Of a DNA stretch of 59,687 bases, positions 33,151-44,500 are shown one piece after another; within the stretch, counting starts at the first letter, position 1, and each line of letters begins with the position of its first letter. The translations under genes were made by a program, and so were the position numbers. The DNA is from a virus, in IMG/VR virus record IMGVR_UViG_3300037584_004428, positions 1 through 59,687 of that record, one strand, 5' to 3'. The notes under the pieces are model-generated. The model saw only the letters and a program-made list of their open reading frames with translations, was not told the origin of the DNA and did no database searches.

Positions 33151-36100
33151 CAGTAATACAAACTAATTTTATTAAAGGCCGAATGAATAAATCGGTCGAT
33201 GAAAGATTACTTCCGCCGGGAGAATATGTAGATGCACTGAATGTAAGGCTTGGGTCTACTGAAGATACAGAAATAGGTTCTGTAGAAAATTCCAAAGGAA
33301 ACTCTATATTAGCTACTCTCTCTTATAATGGAGTGAACTTAGATCCTCAGGTTACGGATACAAGATGCATTGGAACCTTGGAGGATGGAGTAAATAACAC
33401 GATTTATTGGTTTGTTCACTCGATAGACAAAACACTAACTATATTGCCAACAGGGAAAGCTGACATGATTGTGTCATACAATGTGATAAACAATAACTTA
33501 ATATACCATGTAATATCTACAAGTGTTTTAAATTTTGATTCTTCGTATTTGATTAACGCAGTAAATAAAATTGACAACCTTTTGTTTTTTACAGATAATA
33601 TAAACCCTCCTAGGTGTATTAATGTAGAAAGAACTTATTTGCCGCCAACCGCTTTGAATGTAGATCAAATTACAGCCGCAGAATTAAATGTTATCAAGGC
33701 GCCACCAATGAGCGCCCCTACTGTAAATCTTTTGCAGTCAGGACAAGAAGAAAATTTTCTTAAAAAAAACATAATTAGTTTTGCTTACAGGTATCAATAC
33801 TTAGACAACGAATACTCCGCTATATCTCAATTTAGTGACATCGCTTTTGTGCCTGACTTTTTTAGTTTAAATACCAGTGATTTATCTAATTCAGGGATGC
33901 AGAACGTGTTCAATACCGCAGAGATTTCATTTAATACAGGAAGTAAATTAGTCAAAGAAATAGATTTGCTGTTTAAATATGCAAATCAACCCGGTGTGTA
34001 TGTTATTGAAAAATTTAACAAAGGTATTTTAGGGTGGTCTAATAATATAACTAGAACACAAAGTTTTAGACACAACCAAATATATACTGCATTAGCCGAC
34101 AATCAACTAACAAGACTATTTGACAATGTTCCTAGAACAGCTAAGTCACAAACGATTATGGCCAATAGATTGATGTACGGTAATTATGTTGATGGATACA
34201 ATGTAAATAGCCAGCTGAATTATACCGTTGCATTAAACAGAGAGTTAATTAATCTAAATGAATTTACAGGCGTATTGTCAAATGGCGCTTATACTATAGA
34301 CATTAGCAAAACAATAACTAATTCAGTTGTCACATTTGATTACACAGATATTGATAGTCCAGACTCATTAAAGAAAGATTCCCAAATCGGTTTTCAATTT
34401 AATTTTAGATCAGCTGATTTTGATGCGCCGGGCGGAGGGGCTCCCCCAGGTACACCGAATCAAGGTTTAACTGAAATTACTTTTACCATTACACTTAATC
34501 AAGACTACAATAGTATTTATGACTTCTTTAATGGAACTTTTGTAGCCCAGCAAGTAAGCTCAGGGGTTGCAGGCCCATTTATGACTAACAATCCTTGTAA
34601 CGAAACTACCTTTACAGATATTTTAAATTGCGCTATTGCAGATCAATCTTCATTCTTACACTCATATTCTGGTATAGACAATAGAGATGAGGGTATAAAA
34701 ATTACAACCAGTCCGGGTAGCTCATCAGTTAGTTTACAATTAGTAGCGGCTGAATTTGACGACTCTTCATCGGGTGCCGCAACTACTGATATGTATGGGT
34801 ACTATCAATTTACAGCTGCACAATCAGATTACTCTTCAAAAGGAAATAGAAAAAGTCTACATAGCAATAGAAATTATGATGTGGGAATAGTGTACATGGA
34901 TGAATATTTAAGAAGCACCACAGCTTTAACTTCTCCAAATAACACAATTTATGTGCAGCCCTCGAGCTCGATAACAGCAAACAGCTTAAAGGTTACAATA
35001 CCTACTACAATGAATCCGCCAAGTTGGGCAAGCAAATATAAGTTTGTGGTGAAAAGGGCGGAAGATACTTATGAAACAATATATTCAGTAATTGCATTTG
35101 ATGACGACTCTACTAATTCAGTGTGGATTAGGCTTGAAGGTGATAATCAAGTAAAAACAAAGAAAGGGGACACATTAGTTGTAAAAGCAGATGTTAGTGG
35201 CCCTCTAAACACAATAGTAACCACTAAGGTATTAGCGATAGAGTCAAAAGCAAATAACTTTTTGACACCCGAAGCATCACAAGGTATTGGTAGCAACGCG
35301 CCATTTATTTCAGAGCCTGCGGGATTATACATGAACCTTAAACCTCAAGGCTTTACAATAACTGATGATGTGAATGGATTTTTTGATAGCGGTCAAATAG
35401 GTGGTAGAAGTGGTAAAAGAGGTGGGCCGGCGGCAAAAGCAGGGATTCCATGTTTTAAAGAAGTTATAGATGCAGGAACTGGAGCAACACAAGTTGAAAA
35501 TATAGATATACCTGAAGGATCATTAGTAAACTTTGCGTTAAGATTTAATAGAAATGCAAGTGACGGCGGATTTTTGGTGGGTAGTTCAGAACAAAAAACA
35601 TATGACTACAATAGAACAGTAGTTGCCTCTCAAGATTACAATTCAATGTTTGAATTTGTTAACGGTGAAGGTATTGATTTTACAGAAGGTGTAGCATCAG
35701 GAACTGGAACACAACCGACTAATGTATATACTAACACTATTGGTAATTTAGCGAATGATTTTGACAATATTACTTTTCAACCTAATGGTGAAAATAAATA
35801 TAGATTTTATACGGTAAACGCTACAAATCCACCTGCTCCAGGGGCAGTGGCACCCACAGATAATGGAGCAAAACTTACCCTTGGGCTTGTAAGTGGAAAT
35901 GGAGGGGATAGTGGTCAAAGAACTAGAATAGAAGGTCAGATAACAATTAATATAGGTACAGCTTCACTGATATTAGAAACAGAGCCCTTGAACGCTGACT
36001 TAGATATATACTATGAAAACAACGAAGTGTTTGAAATTACAGGAGGCTTTCATCAATCTGGAAGTAAAACAGGAGATCAAAACCAAACTGGATCGCAAGC

Positions 36101-38117
36101 AGCTATTGTAAACCTAGGATTTTTTGACTGTTTTTCATTTGGTAATGGAGTTGAAAGCTATAAATATTTAGACGATCTTGATGGCTCAAGCTTTAACCTT
36201 GGTCAAAGAACTACTTCGGTTTCCGAAGAAGATTACAAGGAGGCAAATAGATATGCAGGGGTAACATATAGTGGCTTGTATAACGCAAACACAAACATTA
36301 ATAGGTTTAACGAGTTTAATTTAAGCGACGGAAACTTTAAAGATTTAGAAAAATCATTTGGAGATATTCAGGTTCTTCATTCATTTGAAACAAACCTATT
36401 AGTATTACAAGAAGATAAAATCTCAAATGTATTGCTTAGTAAACAAGCTCTGCAAGCAGCTGAAGGATCAGGGATTGTAGCTACATCTACCGCAGTATTA
36501 GGAACTCAGGTAGCTAGAATAGAAGAATATGGAATTAGTAATAACCCGGAGAGTTTTGCTGCATACGGAGATAGTAGATATTTTACAGACACCAAGAGGG
36601 GGGCTGTTATACAGCTTAAAGGAACAGGTGGCGTAAGTGATAGGTTAAATTTAATCTCAGAACTTGGAATGAGAAGTTATTTTAGAGATAACTTCATCAC
36701 CTATCCTGATACACAAAAAATTGGAGGATTTGATCCTTATATGAATGAGTATGTATTAAGTTCTAATACAGTTGGATTACCTAATGCTTATCAAGCAACT
36801 ACAGAAATACCTGTTAGTTGTGGTGCTGTTTTTGGCCCTGCTGAGTATAGCGACCCTATTATATACAATGTCGATTTAGGAGAGGCGCAAGGTAATGTTG
36901 TAGTGGATTATAAAATTACAGGAACTGTGGCAATCGCATATGAGTGGAGCTCAGTCACAGGAAGTGTTCCTGCGGCAACAGGTGTGGGTAGTTTTAATTT
37001 TAACAAGACCACGTCTACACCAACTAATTTAAAAATTACAATAACCCCAACAGGATCCTACACAGCAAGAATACAAGTGGCTTGTCCAACTGTTAGTGAA
37101 TTAACTATCGTGAATGTAGCGCTGGGATCAGTATCAGATGATGGGTTGTTTATACACGATGAATTTTATTGGAGTGATGGAACAACAACAAGCCCAGTAG
37201 AAAGCACTCAAACCTCATTTAGCTTTTCACCTTTTAGCACAAACAGACTGGCAAGATATACAAGCATTACAGGATTGGAGTCTGAAGGTATATTCCCTCC
37301 TAGTGGAGCAGCCGTGCGCATGGCTTCAAACAAAATAGATTTTGATACTTTAAACTTCACACCCTCTGCAGGTTACTCTGGTTCTATTCCACCGGCAGCA
37401 GATAAGTTTTCGTTTTTAGTCTCCAATACATTATACACATCTTCGCAAGCAGACATCAATGCATTAGTGGCTGCAGCTACAGATATAACCACGGTTACCA
37501 ATCCTTCAACAGGATACTATGAGGCTAGCTTTACATACAACAACCCAAGTAATCAAACGTATTTATATTTAATATACAATTACGCAGGAGTAGCTTCAAC
37601 TACTTTAACATTTGGCGCAACATCATTGATCGCTTGTTGTACAGGTGCTAACGGAACATACTATTTAAATAGCACAAGTTTTGCAACTGCAACTTCAATA
37701 TTCACTGACTCAGGGTTAACAACTCTAGCCACCGATGGTTTCTACAAAAGCGGATCAACTGTAAGAGAGTTATCAAGTGGAGTTCTTGGAACTGCGGCTA
37801 CTTGCTCAACTTGTAATTATATTTACATAACTGGTGCTCGAACAAATAAATCTGATTTTTGTAGTGGAACTAGTTACATAATGTCGCAACAAGCACAGAC
37901 AACAAATAATCATAATTTTGCAAGTGTAACAATTGGTGATGTGTTCAGTGAGCTTCCATCAGGCGCTGGCCCTGGCACTAAATATGTAGCATATAGCGCA
38001 GTAAGCGGTGAATCCACACCATCGGGTACAACATACAGAATAGCTGAAATAAATGCTAGTGGTCTAATAACAGGATTATTCTTTGGAGGTACAGGAACAT
38101 GTGGTAATCCATTATAA
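33147..38117 (+). CDS. Tail tubular protein B-like, long nozzle protein (1656 aa)
   Basis: N-terminal KGRMNKSVDERLLPPGEYVD and ALNVRLGSTEDTEIGSVENS match the start of tail-tube/nozzle proteins in crAss-like and related phages; the propeller-like middle includes repeated beta segments (SGIDNRDEGIKITTS area). Residues about 1130-1290 contain LEKSFGDIQVLHSFETNLLV and YGDSRYFTDTKRGAVIQLKG, a conserved nozzle region. The C terminus has several small Cys-containing domains (LIACCTGANGTYYLN, CSTCNYIYITGARTN) that may be add-on binding modules. At 1656 aa it is double the T7 gp12 size. Confidence 0.78.
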   Translation: MTVIQTNFIKGRMNKSVDERLLPPGEYVDALNVRLGSTEDTEIGSVENSKGNSILATLSYNGVNLDPQVTDTRCIGTLEDGVNNTIYWFVHSIDKTLTILPTGKADMIVSYNVINNNLIYHVISTSVLNFDSSYLINAVNKIDNLLFFTDNINPPRCINVERTYLPPTALNVDQITAAELNVIKAPPMSAPTVNLLQSGQEENFLKKNIISFAYRYQYLDNEYSAISQFSDIAFVPDFFSLNTSDLSNSGMQNVFNTAEISFNTGSKLVKEIDLLFKYANQPGVYVIEKFNKGILGWSNNITRTQSFRHNQIYTALADNQLTRLFDNVPRTAKSQTIMANRLMYGNYVDGYNVNSQLNYTVALNRELINLNEFTGVLSNGAYTIDISKTITNSVVTFDYTDIDSPDSLKKDSQIGFQFNFRSADFDAPGGGAPPGTPNQGLTEITFTITLNQDYNSIYDFFNGTFVAQQVSSGVAGPFMTNNPCNETTFTDILNCAIADQSSFLHSYSGIDNRDEGIKITTSPGSSSVSLQLVAAEFDDSSSGAATTDMYGYYQFTAAQSDYSSKGNRKSLHSNRNYDVGIVYMDEYLRSTTALTSPNNTIYVQPSSSITANSLKVTIPTTMNPPSWASKYKFVVKRAEDTYETIYSVIAFDDDSTNSVWIRLEGDNQVKTKKGDTLVVKADVSGPLNTIVTTKVLAIESKANNFLTPEASQGIGSNAPFISEPAGLYMNLKPQGFTITDDVNGFFDSGQIGGRSGKRGGPAAKAGIPCFKEVIDAGTGATQVENIDIPEGSLVNFALRFNRNASDGGFLVGSSEQKTYDYNRTVVASQDYNSMFEFVNGEGIDFTEGVASGTGTQPTNVYTNTIGNLANDFDNITFQPNGENKYRFYTVNATNPPAPGAVAPTDNGAKLTLGLVSGNGGDSGQRTRIEGQITINIGTASLILETEPLNADLDIYYENNEVFEITGGFHQSGSKTGDQNQTGSQAAIVNLGFFDCFSFGNGVESYKYLDDLDGSSFNLGQRTTSVSEEDYKEANRYAGVTYSGLYNANTNINRFNEFNLSDGNFKDLEKSFGDIQVLHSFETNLLVLQEDKISNVLLSKQALQAAEGSGIVATSTAVLGTQVARIEEYGISNNPESFAAYGDSRYFTDTKRGAVIQLKGTGGVSDRLNLISELGMRSYFRDNFITYPDTQKIGGFDPYMNEYVLSSNTVGLPNAYQATTEIPVSCGAVFGPAEYSDPIIYNVDLGEAQGNVVVDYKITGTVAIAYEWSSVTGSVPAATGVGSFNFNKTTSTPTNLKITITPTGSYTARIQVACPTVSELTIVNVALGSVSDDGLFIHDEFYWSDGTTTSPVESTQTSFSFSPFSTNRLARYTSITGLESEGIFPPSGAAVRMASNKIDFDTLNFTPSAGYSGSIPPAADKFSFLVSNTLYTSSQADINALVAAATDITTVTNPSTGYYEASFTYNNPSNQTYLYLIYNYAGVASTTLTFGATSLIACCTGANGTYYLNSTSFATATSIFTDSGLTTLATDGFYKSGSTVRELSSGVLGTAATCSTCNYIYITGARTNKSDFCSGTSYIMSQQAQTTNNHNFASVTIGDVFSELPSGAGPGTKYVAYSAVSGESTPSGTTYRIAEINASGLITGLFFGGTGTCGNPL

Positions 38118-38126
38118 AATAAAAAT

Positions 38127-38888
38127 ATGGGAGCAGTAACATTAACATATAGCGAAACTTCAAAAGGATGGCCATCCTTTTATTCATTCATTCCTGAAAA
38201 AGTAATTGGAATGAACAACTACCTTTATTCATTTAAAGACGGCAATCTGTATAGACACAATACTAATACCCTTAGAAATAATTACTATGGAGTTCAATAC
38301 AGTTCTAGTATATCTAGTGTATTTAATATAAAACCTCTAGAAGTTAAATTATTCAAAACTATATCATTAGAATCAGATAGTGCGTGGTCGGCAACCTACA
38401 ACACAGACATGCATAATCCAGGTGGGGATTTATTAGCTTCTTACTTTGTACAAAAAGAAACTGATTGGTACTCATTTATTAGATCAGCTACCCATACAGT
38501 TAATTTTAATTTAAGATCTGCAAATGGATTAGGTGATGTGAGCAGTGTCGATTCAAGTGTGGCCGCAGCGGTTGTGCTTACATTTGCATTTAACATAGGA
38601 TCAATTATTTCTATTGGAGACAAAGCATATCACGGAAACACACCTACGTTTGCAGGAACGGTAGTGGCAACAACTACTAACACGATAACTATTGATACCA
38701 CAATAGGCGGATCGGTTCCTCCAGGGGGAGCGTTTATTTGCTACATAAAAGATAGTGTGGCGGAATCACATGGAATAAGAGGTCATTACTTAGAGTTTAT
38801 TCTAAAGAATGGCCCTACTGAAAATCCAAGTGCAAGTGCGGTTGAACTATTTGCTGTCAAAAGCAGCATGTTTAAAAGTTACCCTTAA
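38127..38888 (+). CDS. Tail protein completing the nozzle (253 aa)
   Basis: Starts 9 nt after the nozzle gene. The N-terminal 70 residues (SETSKGWPSFYSFIPEKVIG, MNNYLYSFKDGNLYRHNTNT, NYYGVQYSSSISSVFN) look like the C-terminal continuation of tubular B proteins in other phages, where they are fused. Residues 130-225 form an inserted beta domain (VAAAVVLTFAFNIGSIISIG). So this may be a split-off domain of the nozzle protein. Confidence 0.68.
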   Translation: MGAVTLTYSETSKGWPSFYSFIPEKVIGMNNYLYSFKDGNLYRHNTNTLRNNYYGVQYSSSISSVFNIKPLEVKLFKTISLESDSAWSATYNTDMHNPGGDLLASYFVQKETDWYSFIRSATHTVNFNLRSANGLGDVSSVDSSVAAAVVLTFAFNIGSIISIGDKAYHGNTPTFAGTVVATTTNTITIDTTIGGSVPPGGAFICYIKDSVAESHGIRGHYLEFILKNGPTENPSASAVELFAVKSSMFKSYP

Positions 38889-38894
38889 AATTTG

Positions 38895-38902
38895 TATCTT
38901 TG
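38895..38902 (+). promoter_or_regulatory. Bacteroidetes-type -7 element TATCTTTG (internal proteins)
   Basis: TATCTTTGTTGTTA lies 25 nt upstream of the ATG at 38928 and just after the stop of the nozzle-completing gene. Would drive the three internal virion protein genes. Confidence 0.6.
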
Positions 38903-38927
38903 TTGTTAATATTTTAAATTTATCAAT

Positions 38928-39743
38928 ATGGCAGACGGAAAATTTGCACAAGCAATGTCAAATGCATCAGCAGCTTTAGGTGTTGTAGGTGCGGCATTTG
39001 GATTAGCTGGAAGTATTTCTCAGTTTACTACAGCTAACAGAGCTTTAGAAAGAGCAAATAAAGAAGCGGCTTTAGCTGTTGCTCAAGCCAGAGATAAGAT
39101 TAGTAAGATCCCTATGTTAGAAAAGGGTATACCTGCAATAGCCACAGAACAAATACAAAAAGATGCGTTAAGACAAAGAAAACAATTGCTTGATGCAGTT
39201 AGAGGTTCAGGTCAAAGAAGTGTGTTAGGAGCAGCTCCAACAATCGGAGAACAAATATTAAAAGAAAAAGAAACGCAAAGAGGGGCTATTGAAAAACAAT
39301 TACAAGCTCGTGAGGATGAGATAGTTAAAGCTAAACAAGCTCAACAAGATACAGAGCTTGAGATGTTAACCGCAGCAGGCACAGCGGCTCAACAAAGAGC
39401 GGCGGCCGCAGCAAATCAAAAAGCAGCAGCAGTTGGATCTGCTGTTTCTTCAGCAGGAGCATTGACTGGATCCCTAATGGAAGCCGCAAATTTATATGGA
39501 GGCGAAGATAGATTCCAAAGAAATGTAGATAAATTTTTAGCAGAAAAAAACCCTGGTGAAAATTTTGATAGAGATGGGTTTGTTTCGTTTGTAGAAGAGA
39601 AAGCGGGATTCGGTGTTGATTCAGGTGCTACATATGGAGACGCAACTGATTTAATTAAATCGGGAGAGGTGGATGATTTATATGAATTATTTTTACAAGA
39701 AAATCCTTCTGATGAATCAGGGTTTGAGGTAAGCAGAATATAA
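38928..39743 (+). CDS. Internal virion protein, small (271 aa)
   Basis: First of three long co-directed genes at the end of the structural region. N terminus has an Ala/Gly-rich hydrophobic segment (AALGVVGAAFGLAGSISQF), followed by long Ala/Gln-rich coiled coils (residues 45-170), then an acidic C terminus. This resembles T7 gp14-type ejection proteins, which insert in the host outer membrane. No enzymatic motif. Spacing to the next gene is 1 nt. Confidence 0.65.
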   Translation: MADGKFAQAMSNASAALGVVGAAFGLAGSISQFTTANRALERANKEAALAVAQARDKISKIPMLEKGIPAIATEQIQKDALRQRKQLLDAVRGSGQRSVLGAAPTIGEQILKEKETQRGAIEKQLQAREDEIVKAKQAQQDTELEMLTAAGTAAQQRAAAAANQKAAAVGSAVSSAGALTGSLMEAANLYGGEDRFQRNVDKFLAEKNPGENFDRDGFVSFVEEKAGFGVDSGATYGDATDLIKSGEVDDLYELFLQENPSDESGFEVSRI

Positions 39744-39744
39744 T

Positions 39745-41577
39745 ATGGCAAGCAATAAAACTTATTACAACCGAGGTGGCAATAGATTTACAGGGATGTT
39801 TGATTCCGGTGAGCAATTTGTTCCAGTAGACTGGTCTAAGATAACAGGTGATATTGTAGATGAACTACAAACTATTCAGTCTGAGAAACAAAAAAAACGA
39901 GACGACATCCAAACAAAAACGGATGAGCTACTTACAGATCTTAGAGATTATCAAGCAGGAGGAAACAATACGTTTAACGGATATGTATTAGACGGATCAA
40001 AGCAGGTTAAAGATTACATGCTGATGCAAAACAAACTATTAAAGCAAGGTAAGTTAGATCCAAACTCTTATACAAGAAGCCAGCAATTGCTTCAAGATGA
40101 CTGGAATTCTTTTCAAGCTGCGGCTGAAACTTTCAATACAGATTATGCAGAGGCTATGAAAGCAGCGAATGCAGGTGATACTTCAAAGCTAGGTATGCTT
40201 AGTTTTGATAAACTACAAAGCGCTACAGATATTCAGAAAAGTAGATTAGTAATTAACACAGATGGTAGATTGTATTCACAAACTGGTGAAGGTCAACTGA
40301 TTGGTTTTACCAATATGAATGCTAGGCAAAAAGATATTCCTAAAAACTATAACATAATAGAAGGAACTAAAGCTTTTGCATCTACGCTAGGGACATATAG
40401 AGAAGCTAATCCTAATTTAACGATAGAAGACATTACAAAACAACCTGCATTTACAAAAGCTAGAGATACATTTATAGAGGGTGTACTTAATCAAGGAACG
40501 GGTAGAGATTTTTTAAGTATACTTACTCAAAATGGATACGAGCTAACAGAAAATCCTGATGAAGTAAACGAGAATACAATACTAGTAAAAGCAGACTCAA
40601 ACGGCATGCTTCAACCCGATAAAGATTCTTTAAATAAACACAGAGATGCTGCTAAGAAAATATTACAAGAAGCGATTGGGGCGCAACTAGATTATAAAGA
40701 ATCACCGGGTACTAAAACTGCTCAAGAAAGAATTATAGAAAAAGGAGAGGCAGAGAAAATAAAAAGTGCAGGAGATAATTATGCGTTAACCGCGCAATTG
40801 TTTAGCACAAACGGTGACTTGAATGAGTCTGCAGCTACTGAATTAGCACAAGCAAATCCAAACATAGATAGAATTCAATTAACAAAAGATGGTATTAATA
40901 TTGAGCTAGCAACAGGTCAACCCCCTATTCCTGTTAAATTTAAAAATGATGATGGTTCTTTCAAGACACCTTCAAACTTAACAAATGAAGTGTTTGCTGT
41001 ATTTTATCGTGGTGATAATGCTTTAACAGGCACACAGCTTGAGGAAGTAGAGTCATCTTACTTTGATGGTTTAAGTGAAAGTGCTACTACTGCGTTTGCT
41101 GGAACTGAATATGATATTGCTGAGTTGAGTGAAAACATACCAGGTTTCTTGTTTGATGTAAAAAGGGCTAAAAAATTAGCTAGGTTTGATTTTGAAAAAA
41201 TAAAAATTGGAGGATTAGATAGTGGAACAGCTGTAAATAATCACAACAAAGATGTTACTAAAATAAATAATACAGATAGTTCAGAAGCTGAGAAAAAAAA
41301 TCAAATAAAACAAGCTAATCTATCAATGATGAATTTATTGATGCCTAGTTTGAAATACACTGATGCTCAAACAAAAAAACAAACCCTATTGCCTATAGAG
41401 CAATTTAATGATGGTGCCGTGGTGTACGTAGATGATGCTGGAAAAACACAAACAATTATAGACACAAATGGTCAAGTTAACACAACCTTGCTGTCAAATA
41501 TTATAAATCAAAAACAAGTAGATCCGGGGACAACAGGTGTGTCTGAAGGCATTGATACTTCAAAATATGATAAATAG
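39745..41577 (+). CDS. Internal virion protein, middle (610 aa)
   Basis: Begins with NKTYYNRGGNRFTGMFDSGE, a pattern I have seen in internal proteins of other podoviruses. The body is helical and polar (DDIQTKTDELLTDLRDYQAG; SQQLLQDDWNSFQAAAETFN), with no membrane segment or catalytic motif. Position between the gp14-like and giant internal proteins suggests the T7 gp15 role. Followed 3 nt later by the giant gene. Confidence 0.62.
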   Translation: MASNKTYYNRGGNRFTGMFDSGEQFVPVDWSKITGDIVDELQTIQSEKQKKRDDIQTKTDELLTDLRDYQAGGNNTFNGYVLDGSKQVKDYMLMQNKLLKQGKLDPNSYTRSQQLLQDDWNSFQAAAETFNTDYAEAMKAANAGDTSKLGMLSFDKLQSATDIQKSRLVINTDGRLYSQTGEGQLIGFTNMNARQKDIPKNYNIIEGTKAFASTLGTYREANPNLTIEDITKQPAFTKARDTFIEGVLNQGTGRDFLSILTQNGYELTENPDEVNENTILVKADSNGMLQPDKDSLNKHRDAAKKILQEAIGAQLDYKESPGTKTAQERIIEKGEAEKIKSAGDNYALTAQLFSTNGDLNESAATELAQANPNIDRIQLTKDGINIELATGQPPIPVKFKNDDGSFKTPSNLTNEVFAVFYRGDNALTGTQLEEVESSYFDGLSESATTAFAGTEYDIAELSENIPGFLFDVKRAKKLARFDFEKIKIGGLDSGTAVNNHNKDVTKINNTDSSEAEKKNQIKQANLSMMNLLMPSLKYTDAQTKKQTLLPIEQFNDGAVVYVDDAGKTQTIIDTNGQVNTTLLSNIINQKQVDPGTTGVSEGIDTSKYDK

Positions 41578-41580
41578 AAT

Positions 41581-44500
41581 ATGAATGAAGAAGCTTTACA
41601 AGATGCGTATAGGTTGTTTTCCAATGGCGGTTACAGTGGTTCTCTAGAAGAATTTAAAGTTTTAATTGATTCAAATCCAGAGGCCCTAAATGATTCTTAC
41701 AAATTGTTTAGAGGTGGAGGTTATTCTGGAGACTTTGAAGCCTACAAAACCTTGATAGGTCAAAAAAAAAAAGAAGAAATTACCGAAGAACTTTCAGACT
41801 CAACTTCGGAAGATTCTCTATTGGATTCACAATTTTCTATCACCGAAAGTAAAACCGCAAAAGGTGTAAATAAAGGTATTGATGTAGTTACTGATGCTAT
41901 TACAGGGTTTAATCCCACGAATCCCATATCCACAATTACTAATCTGTTAACAAAGCCTAAAAACATTTCAAAAATATTTGATATTGTTTCTGAGCCAGGT
42001 GTTAGTAGTGAGGTAAAAGAAAAAAAAGAAACTACAGAAGAGCCTAAGTTTACAGACCCAACTATCCTTAGCAAATCTTTTGAAGAAGATGCAGGGGTAA
42101 ATGTTGAGACGGATGAAACCAAACTTAATATGGTTCAAGATTTGTATAGTGGAATGTCAGGTTTGAACTTAGATGAACTATCTAGATACCTGGATTCAGA
42201 TGTAGAATATGAAGGTGTTAAATCAAAAAGAAATCGTATTATAGATCAGGCCCTAGCTGGCACTATAGACAGTGATGCAAAACTTGAAAGCTTGCAAGAA
42301 GATTTTAAGGACTTGTCTGATGCGGGTATATACGCTGACATGAAAAGACAAGAGGCTTTAAGTGTATACACTAAAGATAAAGTCAACTATATAAATAAAA
42401 AAATTCAAGCCATTGATTCCTTGATGGCGGAAGGCAAAGAAGATTACGAAGGATTAAACTTATTAGATACTAAACAAAACTTAATCAACGAAAGAACCTC
42501 TTTAATAAAATCTGTCAACAGATTTTCCAGACAGTATCTTCCCTTCTTTAATAAGTACATGCAAGATAAGAAACAAGATTTAGCTAATAAATATGTTTCT
42601 GGAGATATGGGATTATATAACATGGGGGACATTACCTCTGGTATTGGAACTGGGTTGTCAAAATTTGAACAAGGGGCCGGCAAAGCAGTTAGTGATGTAA
42701 CAAGCGTTGTGTTTGACGCAATTGGATTGGATAATGTGGCGGACAGAATAAGAAAGAATAGCGAAATGGAGGAATTAAAAAAACTAGATCCGTCTTCTTT
42801 TATGATCGCTAGAGGTAAAGTTGTAAACCATGAGGGTAAAAAATATATTGTCACTCCTGAAGGTCAAATTATAGATGAAGAAAGAGAGGTAGATGTATCC
42901 TTTTTTGGTGAGCAAGCAGGTATAGATTTAGGGGCCATACGTAATAAAGCCAAAGAATCAAATGAATTAGAAACAACTTCTAGTTTCTATGGTATGATGA
43001 CAGGTAGCTCTAATGTCTTAGGTAATTTAGCCGTTCAAATAATAGGAATGAAGGGTAGTGGTAAGGTTTTAAAAGCCGGTGGCAAATATGTGACTAAACC
43101 ACTAACCGGTTTAGCATTAGGAAAACAAGCTACAATGCGTGCAAACGCTATGCTTAGTACAGGAGCTATAGTTTACAGTGGTACGTATAACCAGACATAC
43201 CAAGAGGCTTTGGATCTAGGGTTGAATGATGCGCAAGCACAAGTATTGGCGGATGACATTGCAGATGTAACCGGTATTGTAGGTGGGTTAACTGCAGTTT
43301 TAATATCTCCAAACATTGGTGGTCAAAAACTACTTGACAAAATAAGCGTTAAAGAAATGACTAAACGAGTTGTTGAAGGTAAAACCACAAATACTAGAAA
43401 ACAAATAGCTTTAGATTTTATAAAAGGAGCTTTGCCTGAAGGTACATTAGAAGCAGTGCAAGAAAACCTTGAATTAGTTGCTGAAGATTATGGAAGGAAA
43501 AAAGCAAACTTAAAATTGGGTGATGAAATATTTAAACCTGTATTAACAACCAACAGTGTACTTAATAATTCCGCAGCGGCATTTGCTACCGCGGGTCTTT
43601 TAGGTGGTGCGGGTAATGTAGGTAAGTCAAAAATTGTATTATACAATAGATTAGGAAGTAGTCAGGAATTGTTTCAGAAGTACATGAAAATGTATGTGAA
43701 TCAAGATAGAATATCTCAGCCAGAAGCTGACAGGATAGTTAAGGAAGTTGAGAGTTATCATCAATTTAAAAACTCAGTTCCATCTAACATAAGAAATAAG
43801 CCGGAGGCTATTGAAATAACCAACTTGCTTGCACAAAAAAATCAACTGAAAGATAAATTAAAAACACAAGATGAAGTTTTTCATGAGGGAATTAATAAAG
43901 AAATTAGTGAGATAGATGCGCAGATACAAACATTAACAAATCAATCTACATCTACAACTAAAGAACCTGAAGTAGAACCTAAAACAACAGAACAAGATGC
44001 CAGTACGAAGCCGAGCGCAGTGGCGCAAACTAGCCCAGACGAATCCACAACTACTGAGGAAGTGGTTGAAGGAGTATCCAGTGAGGTTCAGCAACCTACC
44101 GGAACGAGTCAAACCCAAACTGACAGTGACGTCGACACGACAACGCAGGAGGAAATAACACCTGAAGATGAATTAACTGCTGAAGTAGAAGTGGTGACTG
44201 AACAAGAAGCAGAACAGGAGTTAGACGAACTTCTTAATGAAGCTGAGGCTAAAAATCAAAATGTTACAACTGTAGGTACTGAAGGTAGAAATAGAAGTAT
44301 ATCTACTAAAGCAAGTGCGCAAACAAAAGCTGAAGGATTTAACACTAGGACGCCACAAGGAAAAAGAAGATTTAATAAAATTAAAAGTGAAATAACACAG
44401 GCTTTTAACAAAAAATTAAGAACATTAACTAGAGCATCAAATTTATTAACTAAAATTTTACCAAACACTAAAATTATTTTTGCAGAAACAAAAGCTGACT

